From positions 7,823,601-7,887,600 of the forward strand of contig CM073322.1 of NCBI GenBank assembly GCA_037043015.1: a DNA stretch of 64,000 nucleotides, given 5' to 3'. Shown piece after piece: positions 34,157 through 46,760 of this stretch. Positions within the stretch are counted from its first letter, which is position 1; each line of letters opens with the position of its first letter. The DNA is from Bryum argenteum. Lineage: Eukaryota > Streptophyta > Bryopsida > Bryales > Bryaceae. The notes below the pieces were generated by a model. That model saw only the letters and a program-made list of their open reading frames with translations, was not told where the DNA came from and did no database searches. The position numbers and the translations under genes are program-made.

Positions 34157-35340
34157 ACACGATAAGGAAGAGCAATCCAATCAAGCTTCTTGATTGGCCG
34201 GGACGTGTTGATGTTCTTCAACTTCAACCACACACGATCACCCGGACGAAAATCCTCAGCTACCGAGCGTCGTGTATTTGACTCGCGTTCTTGAGTCTCT
34301 TGCGCAATGGCCATTGCCGTTGTTGCCGATTCACTTGAATTACGCCATCTTTCAACAATCTTGCGTCCTTTTTCCGCCGGTGACAACGAAGAACCTGCCT
34401 CCTCGGGTATAGTAATATTCATGACCGAATGATGATAACCGTGAGTCATAAAAAATGCAGACATACCTATAGATCGCGACACACGATTATTCAACGCCAT
34501 CATCGCGATCGGCAAATTTGAAAAGCCCAATCTTCTTGCTCAAATGTCGTGAAAATACGAAGATATGTTTCAAGCTCTTGATTCGCCTCTCTGTTGCACC
34601 ATCTCTGCTCTGGATGGAAAGTCATCGACAACCGATCGTAATCTTCATCAATCTGCATACTTCATCCAAAGTCGACTAACAAATTGACTACCACGATCCG
34701 ACACAATTCTTGCAGAAATCCGTGATCTTTGAAAAACTTGCTCTAAAAGTTTGTGAGCCATATCAAGTGCACGAATTGTCTTCATAGGCACAAGAAATGA
34801 TAGATTTGGACAAACGGTCTGTCACAACCATGATATTTGTACAGTCGCTGCTTGGTGCCAATCCGGTAATAAAATCAATGGAGAGCTCAGTCCAAATCCG
34901 TGCCGGAATTGGCAAAGGTTTTAGCAACCCTTGCTTCTACTCCCACCAAATCTTCGATTTTCCACACGCTGCGCGCCCGCATAAATCTCCGAACATCTTG
35001 TGTCAACCTGCGCCACGATATTCACGTGCAATCAAGTCACGCGCACCCCCTCACGACCTGGATGTCCTGCTAGTGGTGAATCATGAGTAGATTGGATCAA
35101 ACGCGTCCGAAGAGGTTCGTGCGCCGAAATCCATATTCGTCCACGCCAACGCAATCGATGACCTGAATCTACAGAACACTCACTAATCGTGATAGGTAAG
35201 CCCCATTCTTTAGGTAGTCGGCGCTCACCATCCATAACCGCCTTTCGCATCTTCCAATAACGATGATTTGTTTGCAGGGCAACATCCCATAATGCAATCA
35301 TCTCTGCGTCAATAAATGGACATATGGGACGCGGGGTCAT
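34157..35340 (-). pseudogene. Chromovirus integrase, disrupted
   Basis: 35340-35032 carries the zinc-binding H2C2 entrance region (TRLIQSTHDSPLAGHPGREG). The catalytic core between 35030 and 34530 has no continuous frame. 34530-34160 gives the core end and GPY/F start (IAMMALNNRVSRSIGMSAFF, EDFRPGDRVWLKLKNI, IKKLDWIALPYRV), where the CACTA insertion cuts the frame. The rest of the module is at 20353-19975. Confidence 0.8.
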
Positions 35341-35382
35341 TATCGACTCAGAAAGCGAGGAGCCTCTTTCTCTCGAATCGCA

Positions 35383-36731
35383 TCACCATCTCGCGATCCA
35401 TGCGGATTTAGCGACAACCTTCAAAGCGCCATCATCTCCGTCCAAAAGCTGATGATATCGATTCATGATTCGATCATCATCTGCGTGTTGGGGAAGATCC
35501 TGTTCCGACGAGAAAGTGCATCCGATTGAACTTGATCCTTGCCAGGCTTGTGCGATCTCAAAGTCAAAATCATTCAACTCGTAGGCCCAACACATTTGCC
35601 TCTCGCTCAAATGTTGCTTCTTCGAAAATAAGCCAAATGCGATGATCTGAACTCACTTCAAAATATTGGCCAACAAGTAATGTACGCCACTCGCGGATGC
35701 AATGTACAAATCGCTTAGCATTTCCTTGTCATGAATCGGATAATTAGACTCACATTTGATCGTGTTTCTTCGAGAAATAAGCAACCGCATGCCAAAGTCC
35801 GTCCACCTATTGCATTAAGGTGCCACCAACAAAGATAACCGGAGGAATCACATTCAATGGTTGTTTCCAAACCTGGAGTCCATTTAACGAGCACCGGCGC
35901 ATGAATTAATGCCTCCTTCAATCGATCAAAGGCATGTTGACATTTCGATGTCCAATGGAAAGGTTGATCTTTCCGCGTTAGTCGAGTAAGAGGTTCTGCA
36001 ATGTTAGAATATCCATCTATGAATTGTTGATAATAATTGCAGAAACCTAAAAATCCACGAACTCCTTTCACTTTTGTTGGCGGCTCCCATTGACAAATTG
36101 CCTCAAGTTTTGCTGGATTAGCCTGCAAACCCCAACCGGTCTTCACCAAATATCCAAGATACTTAATAGTGCCTGCTTCAAACTCGCTCTTATCAAAATC
36201 AAGTTGAAGTCCTGCGTTAGCAAGCTTACGGATGATCCTGAGAACTGAATCACGATGTTCTTTTTGAATATCACTATAAATCACCACGTCATCAATATAT
36301 GCGGAACACCATATATCCAATTCGTCGCGAAGTATCCAATTGATATATCGCTGAAAAGTTGCAGGTGCGCCCGTCAGTCCAAACGGTGTGACCAACCACT
36401 CATATAAGCCAAAGCGTGTTTTGAACGCCGTCTTCCACTCGTCACCTTCTTTCACACGTATCCGATGAAACGCAGAGATTACATCAACATTGGAGATATA
36501 TTTGGCTGCAGCAATGGATCTTAACGTCTCATCAATGCGCGGAATCGGATAGCTGTCCTTCCGACTCATCTCGTTCAATCGCCGATAGTCAACACAGAAT
36601 CGCAATCCTCCGCCAGGTTTCTTCACAAATATGACCGGAGCTGCTGCAGGTGAATTACTTACGCGAATAAATCCATTATCCAACAACTCCGTAAGAGTCT
36701 TGCGCAAAACTAATAATTGATCCTTGGACAT
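35383..36731 (-). pseudogene. Chromovirus reverse transcriptase and RNase H remnant
   Basis: 36731-35715 is a long open RT frame: LLDNGFIRVSNSPAAAPVIF, GGGLRFCVDYRRLNEMS, ISNVDVISAFHRIRV, AYIDDVVIYSD (catalytic DD) and GFLGFCNYYQQFIDGYSNIA. The RNase H region (about 35750-35383) is broken by frame changes, with SERQMCWAYELNDFDFEIA the last readable piece. RT copies element RNA into DNA in the cytoplasmic particle. Fusion to the protease frame upstream is lost by a one-base shift near 36720. Confidence 0.9.
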
Positions 36732-37435
36732 CTGATAGGCATGGCAGGGATGTCATTATTAGTCTTCCCTTCAATAAGATTGATCTCGTGATCAACCCCT
36801 TTCCTATGCGGGGGCAACGACTTTGCATCTTGTCGATTAAAAGCGTCAATAACTGGCATGAACCAGTCAGGAGCATGTTGTGCCGGGTCCCTATACACCT
36901 TCTGTTGTAGTGCCTTCTGGATGTCCACCAAGCTGGCACTAAAAACCTCTACTTGTTCACCGCTTCTCTGCAAAGTTTGAATTACTGATGCACGTATCTC
37001 TTGCATTGGCTCCAACGTAATCGGTCGAGTCTTCACAATCATCTTGAAAGGTTTTCGAATGCAAACCTCTTCTTTAGCAGGTCGAACACTTGCATCATGT
37101 CGCTCCATCCAACCTTTTCCCAAGATTATATCATCTATCTGTCCTGGAATAACATAGGCAACAACCCTCTCCTCCATACCATCAATAACGGCCATAAAAT
37201 TTGCAATTTGGCAAATCATAGGCCGCTTCTTCATTGTCGTAACTTGCTCCAAAGATCTAGGTTGAACAGATGACGCATCCAACCCTCTCCGTCGAACAAA
37301 TTGCTCAGACACAGTTGCAAAGCATTGGCATCCAGAATCACACAAAGCACGAGTAGATATAATTGAGTTTATTAAAACATCAACATACATACCACCCGTG
37401 TCTAAGCTGTCTCCTAGATTCTTCAACTCTGACAA
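36710..37435 (-). pseudogene. Chromovirus aspartic protease region
   Basis: The frame shows MYVDVLINSIISTRALCDSG, where the active-site D-S-G lies in ALCDSGCQCF, then MICQIANFMAVIDGME and DDIILGKGWMERHDA (the I-I-L-G flap motif). It ends in a linker to RT. The frame is out of register with both gag and RT in this copy. Confidence 0.85.
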
Positions 37436-37461
37436 CCTGCCTCCACGCCTCCGACTGAGTC

Positions 37462-38616
37462 TTATGCCGGAAGCTGCTCGTTTTCCGACTCTACATCAGA
37501 GTCACAACTCTCCATCTCTTTGACCTCCTCTATCTTGACATTGTTCTTCTTTCTCACTGCGCGCACTATCGAAGTTTTGTCCGCGCTCTCTTTTTTCTTC
37601 TTCTCATTGCCTTCACCTTGCTTGGATGAACAGTCATTTGCACGGTGGCCTCGCTTCAAACATAAAAAACAGCGTCCCTCCTGGCGACACCGTTGTTGTT
37701 CCTCCAAAGTCAGACGTCTCCGAAGCTTGCTTATTTGGACTGTAGGCATCCAATCCATCTCATCTCCATCTGACCATACGCAATTTGATGTCGCGATCAG
37801 AGCTGCACGACCCTTCTGATATTGCAAGCAATCAAGTTGAGAGCCGACCGCCAACAAAGCTTGGACAAACATACCATAATCGATGTACGTCACAGGTCCA
37901 ATCATTGCGCGTTGCATCTCTGAGTTGAGAGCACCGCGAAGATATCCTATCTTCACCATATCCGGAACCATGGTAAGTTGACTCTCACCAAGCTCCTTCT
38001 CAAACTTGGGCAAGAATGTTGCGAATGACTCCCTACCCTGCTTCATTGCTTGAAGCCGATTCAATGCCACGCGCACGATTTGCATTCGGTCGATGTAAAC
38101 GTCAAGATGTTGAATAAAAGTCGCCGCATTGCAACCACGTTGATTTTGGTAGAAAGATACTACCATCATCTGCGCCTTCGCGTCCATCCTCGAAAACAAG
38201 TATGCGGCTTGATCTTGAGGTGTACCAAGCTGACTCCATCAATTCGAAGCTTGTTATCCGCTTCGACCTTCCATATCGGGTAGCCCTTGCGACTCCGTCA
38301 AACTTTGAAATATCCGCAATCGCTTGCTTGCGAATGCGGCGCGATTCCTCCATATTGTTGCTTTGCATCAATTGCGGCATCATCTGCGATGAAGACGGAC
38401 CTCCTAAACTCGTGAATTGTCCAAATTAGCCGGAGCCACTGCGATCATGTGTGCAACCAATCGCTGATAGCCAACTTCTCGACTTCGAGAAGCTTGAAGT
38501 TGTGTCGCGCAACCTCACGATCTCCTGTTGATAGTCTTCCGCCGTAATTTCTCCTTGCGCTGCTGCTGCTGCTGCTGCTGCAAGATCTCATCATCGATCA
38601 TCCGGGCGTTCTCCAT
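37462..38616 (-). pseudogene. Chromovirus gag
   Basis: The start is best placed at the Met at 38616, followed by a Gln run encoded by CAG repeats (38560-38582), then a frame break before 38383. 38199-37462 reads capsid-like helices (FIQHLDVYIDRMQIVRVALN, SFATFLPKFEKELGESQL). It then has a zinc knuckle CFLCLKRGHRANDC (C-x2-C-x4-H-x4-C) and a Lys/Glu-rich tail. Confidence 0.85.
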
Positions 38617-38809
38617 CTCAAAAACAACACCTCTCAATCAACTCTTCAGGCTTCGCAAAGCCTTCAAATGCGTCCCGGTTCTGTGGCTATCTTCAATCAC
38701 TACCACGAGGGTGGATAATTTCCTCAATCTAATCAATGTCCTACTTTTGTCGTTTGAAAAAACAAAGGAGGATGAAGCCCTTCAGAAAATCAAGAGAAGT
38801 CTTGGATTA

Positions 38810-39068
38810 TGTAAGAGTTTAGCTGTCAAAACAAGCAAAAACTACAAAAGAAATATATTGATCCAAGACTTAGGTTTACAATGAATAAGAGTCCCTTATA
38901 TACTAATCTCTTGGCTCAACTGCCGAGGCTATACTTTAGCTCTACTGCCAAGGCTATACTTTAGCTCTACTGCCGAGGCTATACTTTAGCTCTACTGCCG
39001 AAGTTCTATTTATAAAATTAATAGCGAGTGAACATCCGAGCTTATCAACGAGGCCTTGGCCCATGAAA
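38810..39068 (-). repeat. 5' LTR of the chromovirus
   Basis: 259 bp, with three copies of the 25 bp unit against two in the partner LTR. It ends CATGAAA where the partner has CATGACA. It is followed by the GACAT target duplication. Confidence 0.9.
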
Positions 39069-39073
39069 GACAT

Positions 39074-41221
39074 GCTACAAATTTTAAAAAACACGGGAAC
39101 CAAAAAGACGGGAACAAAGGACATGCTATAAATTTTGAACAACATGGAGTACTTTGAAGCTAGGAACTTGCATATCCCATAATTTCAACATCTCCAAAAA
39201 CCTCCAAGTTCGTACTTTTTTAATACCTAAGTCCTAATTTTTTATACATTTTATAAATTTCAATATGAAATTTTTGATGTCTGTGTTCGGAAGACACGGG
39301 TAAGGACTTATATAGATATATATCTTTCAGCTTCTAGCATACTAGTCTATTTTGATTTTTTGTAAAGGGACACAAAGTTTATTTAATTTTAAAATAATCT
39401 AAGTCATAGAATAAATATGGACTTTACATTGAAACTATTCTATAATTAGACAAATATAAACCATTATTTAATAAAATCATTAATCTTTTAAGGTGTTATT
39501 ATAATATCCACTAGACATCCTACTACAGATTGAAACAAGTTAACCTAAAGCTTAACTCTTAAATTCCGAAGGGTGTCTGGAACCTGCACACATAAGTTTT
39601 TCCAAAGTGTCATAAGTGAAAGCAAAGTTGGGTTGTCTAAATTTGAAGCGCACAACCTTATGGCAGACTTGTTCTAGGTCATCGGGATCAAATTTGGAGT
39701 CATGAGGTCTCATATATTGTGAGATCATAACATTCCGTACTTAAAAAAGATCACAGAATTTCACCAATTTTACTTTGAAGTGAAAAGACTACCAACAAAT
39801 CTATTGCAATAAAATATTCACCAACTACAAAGTTGTTCAGCTTTATCTAGAGAAAACTTCGTACACAAAATTTTCTTTAAAAAGATACTCTTGGCTTAAA
39901 CAATACTACAATAGCCTTGCAATGGTGAAAATAGCCAAAAATTACTATAAAAAAATTCCAAATCTATACCCCTTGCACTCAAAGCCCTGCCTTATCTGGA
40001 AAACATATTTGATTGGGGCAAGGTACCTACCACTATAAAAAGACTCAGAAAATAACTCATACCACATTAAAAAGTTGAAATCCAATGATGGATGAAGGAT
40101 ATGCACCTCCTCAAAAATCATCCAATTTTTCACTTGATTTAATGTAGAAACATTATTGCAAATCCAATGCCAAAACTATTTGGATCAAGAATATTTCGAC
40201 TAGAAAGTTGTTAGATTATATCTTGAAATCATGATAATGTAAAAAAAATCTTGAGAAACTAATTTTCTTTTGTATAATTGGCTTGCAACGGTAAAACATA
40301 TTGCAAAACATGAATCCATGAGATTTGTGCAAGGGGTAGGCACTATTAAGTTGTAGAAAAATGCTGCAAGCTGTAGAAAAGCTTAGGAGAAAGACTATGA
40401 AGAAATACGCCACTTAGCTGTCAAGCGTCTCCAAGAAAGTGATTGCATGCTTACTAGGAGGTTGTTACATTCTGTTACCACCACCTGCTATATAAGGTGA
40501 TAAGATGTAACCCTTTGTATCGACTCATTCACTTCGAAATACATTTACATTTTGCAGCATACTTGGATTTGTATTTTCATTGTTTTATTCTCAGTCTTTT
40601 CGAATGTCTATCTGCTTCAAAACATGCCTAAGGTTTGAAAACCTGAAAACAAAAGCTGCCTCTATTAAAATTGCAAGACTCTAATTGGGTGATAATCTGG
40701 TTGGGGTACCCAAAAAGGTTGTCCCATGAACAATTGCACTCTATACTGGTGTGACAAACATATCCACTTTTAAACTGTAATACAATAAGACTTCATTAGA
40801 TGTGGTTTTAGTTGTCTATACTTATAATGTATCAAGAAAAAAAAATTAAAAATTAAAAAAATATTTTGAAGTAATTTTATTTGATTTTTTAGTTGAAAAA
40901 GTAAATCATGTCCCAATAACCTAAAATCCATAGAATCAAGCAAATGGAATATCAACCATTTTTAATTTAATATAATTTTTGAATATAACCTACATCTTCT
41001 TGTATAGAATACAAAATAATTTATTTAATAATAAAAAAATTAATTCATTGTGCACTATAATGCCTGCAAATCCCCAAATTCAACACTTTTTCCCTCATCT
41101 ATGAATGGATCCAAAAAAAATAAAAAATCTAAAAGAAAATCTATAGGCATATATACTTTGATTTCAGTGAGGTGCATGATATTTTATTTTCTATTTTAGG
41201 GTCTTTTTACTTGATTAAAAT
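39074..41221. other. Non-coding AT-rich spacer
   Basis: Two GGGAAC words continue the minisatellite seen left of the retrotransposon, and ACATGCTAYAAATTTT occurs twice (39071 and 39121). Beyond 39150 I find no gene or repeat that can be supported. Confidence 0.45.
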
Positions 41222-41309
41222 GACTAAATTAGACAAACTTTGGAGGCTTTCAATAAAAATAACCTAATTAGTGTGTCCAAAAAGTGATACCCCAAGCTTA
41301 CCATTGCCC
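41222..41309 (-). mobile_element. End of a dispersed repeat, also at the window's right edge
   Basis: Read on the minus strand from 41309, it begins GGGCAATGGTAAGCTTGGGG and runs through TTTTTGGACACACTAATTAGG to GTCTAATTTAGTC. It matches 63914-64000 with very few differences. The other end of this element was not found, so the family is unknown. Confidence 0.65.
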
Positions 41310-41797
41310 AATTCATAATGTATTGTATAGGCCTGCAATTTAACCACACAGAGTAGACTTGATTTAGGACCCAACCTAAGAAATTTGTTTAAAATGGATT
41401 CAGCTGAAGGTGTTCTGCCTCTAGATAATTTATATCCAAAGTGTCTCTATCCAAAATGTCATTTTCTGACATCTTGAACGTTCAAGGGTTATTAATCGTT
41501 TAATGATCTTGTTTAAAAGTAGTTGACACATATACTACAAAATAAGTATAGAAATACTTTACTCAGAATTCACATGAATGTGTAGCTTCATAAGCTTGAG
41601 GAATCATAAAAAATAATCACAAAAACAAGTGTGTTAACTCCTTACACGTCCTTGGTGACTATGAGGAGAATTCAAGTTTTACATCACATCTAGTAGTACC
41701 AGCAATGGTCATTAATATTAGCTATGATTACATGTTACTACTTCTTGAGGTAGAATTAGAAGCTCTACTAACTTTCTACCCCAATTGAATCTACCTT

Positions 41798-44700
41798 CTA
41801 ATGTTGTGAACTATTAAATACAAAAATATCCATGCCACTATTCATGCTTTGAATGGCAACCAACTCATCAACAATCTCTTTCATTGATGGCCTCTCCCGT
41901 CCTTGTTCTGCCAAACACTTTGATGCTAATTCACCTATTTTTTGGATCTCTACAAGAACTTTAGAAGACTCACTTGCATTCTCACCAAGTAACTTAGGAT
42001 CTACAATAGCCTCCATATTCTTTGTTTCTATAAATGGCATAGCCATCGTTGCCAGATTGATGTTATCAGTATCTCGCTCTAAATTGATCGGCTTTGATGA
42101 TGTTATAAGTTCCAATAATACCATCCCAAAGCTATAAACATCACTTTTGTCGGTCAATTGGAAGTTATGAAAATACTCAGGGTCAAGATATCCTGGAGTT
42201 CCCTTCACATTGGTTGATACATGAGTTGCATCTTCCTTCACAAGTCTTGATATCCCAAAGTCAGCAACCTTGACATTGAATTTCTCATCCAATAATATAT
42301 TAGAGGTTTTCACATCTCGATGATAGATAGGTGGAAAAGCAGCGGAATGCAAGTACCTGCAACAATACCACTTAAGTATATGCTTTCTTATCATAAGAAA
42401 AACCATATACTTTTCACAAGCCATTGATTGATTTGAGTTTGAAAATAAAACTTTTAAATTGGAACTAAACATATTCAAGTAATACATGAGTATCACTTGA
42501 GTTTCATATTTTGGTGGAACTTTTGCAAAGTATCTAATCGTAACATGAAGTATATAAAAGAAATAAAATATATAGTATCTACTATATACCTGAGAGCTTC
42601 TGATGTATCAATAGCAATTTGTAGTCTCTTGGCCCAATTCAACTCCATCCCATTTTGAGGGTTGTGTAGGTGTTGATATAAATCTCCATTTGAAATATAC
42701 TCGTATACAAGCATTGGAACCTCAACCTCAATACAACATCCAAGCAACTTCACGAGGTTTCGATGGTTAACTTGTGATAATAGAGCTACTTCATTCATAT
42801 ATTGCTCTAGCTCCTTCATATCCACGTTATTGGTTTTCTTGATAGCAACTTCACTACCATTGTCAAGAATACCTTTGTAAACAGTGCCAAAACCTCCAGA
42901 TCCCAACTTAAAATCATTTGAGAAATTCTTGGTAGCCTTCCGAAGCTCCTTAAGTGTGAAAAATGTTATTGATTGATTTCTGTAGTTTTGCATCTTCTCC
43001 ATATGTAATTGTGTAAACCGCCTTCTTCTCATGTGTATTTTGGTATATCTACACCAACATATTGTACATAATATGATAATCATAAAAATACCTCCACTTG
43101 TGACACCTGGAAACATCACATACAAACAAGGACCTCATTTTAGTCTTGTCGGTTTAAAAGTTTTTTCTTGCCATTTTCACATTATACCACATTTTTTGAA
43201 CAATTACTATTTCTACCTTTATGACAAACAATACAAATTTGGATGGTGAGTTTTATCATAATAACAAAATTCCATTAGATCTTGAATGTTGTAAAAATAT
43301 ACAAGTGATAAGTTTATGTATGATCTTCAAACATTAATCAATCTAATAAATAAATCACTTTGATTTGTTTCATAACATTATATGCAATATGATATTGTTT
43401 AGTGAATCTTACCTAAAATAGTAGACATTGAATATTTTCCCCTTGACTTTTGATTACTCACTCCAGAAGGAGTTGATCCTGGAGAAGGTGCCTGAGCTAG
43501 TTCTGGAGAAGGTGCGGGAGCTAGTACTTCAGAAAACGATAAAGCTGCAAACACCACTAAACAATCAACAAGTTTTCGAGACTTGCATGTATACATCTTT
43601 GTGATGTATGTAGATGTTTATGAAGATGTGTATTTCATGTTAAATGATCCAAGAATTCAAATTACATCATATAGATCATGTATAGAGTATTCAGAAAAGT
43701 AGAAAGCAAGTACAAAAGACCAAGCAATGATATTGCATGCATACAAACAAGTTTACCTCATACTAAGTCAGTAAGTCTTGGATAGCATAATGACTACATC
43801 CAAAATAATTTTAATCTACACGAGGGGCCTACTTACTCACTATTTGTGTCACCTTTGAAACATACCTAGAAATATCGACACAAAAAGCAATTCTCTTACA
43901 TATCATATGATACATTTTAGCCAAAGCCGTTATTAAGGTCTAGACTTCTATTAATCCAAAACACTTCAAAAATGATTGTCAACAACTAGATATTTTAACT
44001 AGATTTATTTCTTTTACCAAAAAAATTAAAGGAATACCTCCATGGTGTACAACATTCTACATTCTACAAAGCTGAAATACAATTAGCATACCACATGTAA
44101 TCCACATTTGACTACTTCTGGACTCAATCCAAAAGTATCACATCATGGACTCCCCCCATTGATTTTGTGAACATCTTGAAGACCAACTTTGAAAATGTAA
44201 ATTGGTGGATTTTGAGAGAATATAAAAATACTTGGATCCCCAAAGTAGATCATGAAAAAGCATATTTGTTATTTCACAATGTTGAAAAATCCAAATCTCA
44301 TTTTAATCACTTTTTCCTAAATGAGTCTAGACTGCCGTAAATATGGCATACATGTATTAGCCTAAAACTGAAATAATAACTAATTCTTACAAGGCTTATC
44401 CCTCCTCATGTACGAAGTTGATCAAATTGACATTGTATGAAAAATTACAGACAAAGTTGACTCTTCTAATTAAAAATCTCCACAATCAAAATAATCAATA
44501 AGCACCTCTTAAACACATCATTTATTTGTTATTGGTACAACACACCAAACTTGCAATGATGCATGACAATATGCTACAATAGAATTTCAACTACATACAA
44601 ATTAACTTAGATGTACTAAACAAGACAACAAGTAAGCTTGAATATATCATGATGTAACTTGTATAATAATTCAAAAACTGGCTTGAAACAAAAACACCTT

Positions 44701-45766
44701 TAACAAGCTTCAATAAGGTCTTTTAAAACTCTTAAAAGTCAGAAAGTATGTCACCTTCAACTATTTCAATACTTTTTTAATGCAAAGAATTAACACTTGG
44801 GGAAGCCCTCTTAACACTTGGGGAAGCCCTCTACAAGCATTTTAACCAAAAGTCATCTAATAATTCCTCTTCACAAGCTAATGAATCCTCTTTTATCTTG
44901 TGTTCTTATGTGTTCTTATGATTGTCCACGTTTGATTGAATCAGACAAGATTACTCGGATACGTCATCTAGCAAGCATGCTCTCCACATATCATTGAGCA
45001 ACTAAACAAGTTAACTAAACAAATTGGACACTCGTCATGGGATATAAGGGAACGTACTTCTATTTCCTTCAAATTGAAGCTCCACGGATGCGTTGGCCAG
45101 AAGGTGGCAAGAGCTGAAGCTGTTGTCCCTGAAATTACTCAACATGGCTAAACAAAGCCAGCGAGTGCTCAGGAGAAAAGAGGCACGTCCATCACAGATA
45201 TCGGTCGAAGCAGAAATAACAGAGCAGGAGTTGGAGATATTGGTCCCGCAATCTAGAGGAAGCGTCGAGGTATTTGTGATGTTCAAGCCTCCAAATCTGT
45301 TTGTGTCGAAGCCACGGCAGATTGCAGCGGTTACGGATGGTACCAGTGACAGCGTTTGATTCCAGTAATCTATCTTCATTACCTTGTAAGAATCAGTGCT
45401 GAGTGTGGCATTTCCAGTGAAGTTGAGGAATAACACTTTGCTCTGGCAATAAAATTGAAGATCAGGGTAATCTGTGTAGCATCGATTACCTATGGGATCG
45501 CCCTGCAAAACAAAGGGGAACCTTATCTCCACACCCCCACTATCTCCACACCACCTCACTGGGCAAAGTCCCGAGACGCTTGCTCCATGGCACAAGCTTA
45601 TCAAAGCATTGACCATGGTTACTGCACAAGCAATCTTCAGCCCCAATGAAGCCATGACACGTTTTGCTGAAGTCGTGTACACTGGATCCAGACAGTAAAG
45701 CCGATCGGCCCAGCTAGTATGCAAGTTTGTGGTAGAATAGCACGCAACGTGATCAGTCCTATGCAC
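41798..45766 (-). CDS. WAK-like (GUB_WAK / LRK10L type) receptor kinase, copy C
   Basis: Four exons: 45655 (or 45766)-45058, 43544-43413, 43106-42590 and 42356-41798. All are GT-AG with matching phases, giving 601 residues from the Met at 45655. The product has a signal peptide, a GUB_WAK_bind-like ectodomain (CPVRWCGDSGGVEIRFPF, CYTDYPDLQFYC, NITNTS), a linker with APAPSPELAQAPSPGS repeats (cell-wall-protein-like Pro/Ser), a membrane helix near 245-262, and a kinase with GSGGFGTV, AIKK, HRDVKTSN, DFG and GTPGYLDPEYF all intact. Copy C lacks the SVSGTV segment that copy A has just before VELQFEGNRS, near the end of the ectodomain. Like A, it has a frame-conserved upstream extension to 45766. 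The C-terminus (SMNSGMDIFVFNSSQH) differs from A and B, because the 3' flank is different. Confidence 0.88.
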
Positions 45767-46760
45767 TCATGTCTTCTGTGGCATGAATACTCCTCCTACG
45801 TCTCGTGGAAAAGCTACACATACATGTGGACAGAATCTTTAGAGTCCGTGAAACGACGACGGATATTGTAATCTTGGAGTTGAATAAAAGTGCTTTGTTT
45901 GATTCGTTTTTCAAAAGATATCAGGCTACTTGATCGTTAGAATGTTCACACTTCCTGCGGATTATTTCTTACTTGTATATGTACAAATGTTCTCTATACC
46001 AACGATCAAGTAGCCTGATAGCATTTGAACCTTTATTCGTACAGTCAGAGGAGAAATGTTGAATTATAAGTCAAACAGCCACACACAACACAGAAAAATA
46101 CTGGATTTAGGAGTGCACCTTCGATCACACTGATGGTTCTCAACTCGATTCAAGCTGCCCCACCAGAGGCACCGATCCAAGGCTAGCAGTGGATTTCCGA
46201 TTGACTCTGCTTCCACTTACCAACTGTTCCTTGCAATCCTCCCACTACGGTAGCTCTCACCTTCGTCTCATCTGGACAGCCTCCTTCGATCTCATCCACA
46301 CTAGATTCCACTCCGTCTGGATTTCGCACTTCCCCTTCACAGCTAGATCGTCTCCCACCGTGCTAAGTTGCATGTAAGACTTTCAGGGTTCTGAGCACAC
46401 AGAATGAAGGGAGAACCTGAATGCATCCACGTTTCACGGACACATTCTTCCTCGATTTGTCACAACTACTATATTCACACTAGTACCGATTTTTTTCCAA
46501 CAGTACTATAATTATTCTTTGATGTTACCAATTTGTCCCAGTTGCTGAGAATATAATGCAATTATATCGCATCAGTTTTGAGACAACCAAGTCAGCGCGT
46601 ATGAGCTGCCTTCCCGAGGACTGCTTTCACGTGGAGACTAGGTCCCTGCCACTGAAGTCAACTTATTCTAAACCGGTCATATTCGTTGATTCGACACTAA
46701 CTCTTACACGCGTTGAATGTTGCAAAAAGACTTTATTTTGAGAATAGCTCCAAGCGAACT
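45767..46760 (-). promoter_or_regulatory. Upstream block of copy C
   Basis: About 1 kb homologous to the upstream blocks of A and B, containing the hairpin element. No coding sequence is supported. It probably holds the promoter of copy C. Confidence 0.5.
45911..46028. mobile_element. Hairpin (MITE-like) element upstream of copy C
   Basis: 118 bp with perfect 20 bp inner arms (TATCAGGCTACTTGATCGTT and its complement) and outer TCAAAAG / CATTTGA. It is almost the same as the copy B element. Confidence 0.75.

Larger units (their letters stand above)
19698..39068 (-). mobile_element. Ty3/gypsy chromovirus LTR retrotransposon, interrupted
   Basis: Bounded by LTRs at 19698-19931 (3' LTR, minus-strand sense) and 38810-39068 (5' LTR), with GACAT at 19693-19697 and 39069-39073 as the target duplication. 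In order on the minus strand it carries gag, aspartic protease, reverse transcriptase, an RNase H remnant, integrase and a chromodomain. Without the nested CACTA (20354-34156) it would be about 5.6 kb. Several frameshifts show it is not autonomous now. Confidence 0.95.

Noticed and set aside
38797..38809. A standard initiator-Met primer-binding site next to the chromovirus 5' LTR
   Set aside because: The bases inside the LTR (minus-strand TAATCCAAGACTT) do not match the usual TGGTATCAGAGC, so I did not annotate a primer-binding site there.
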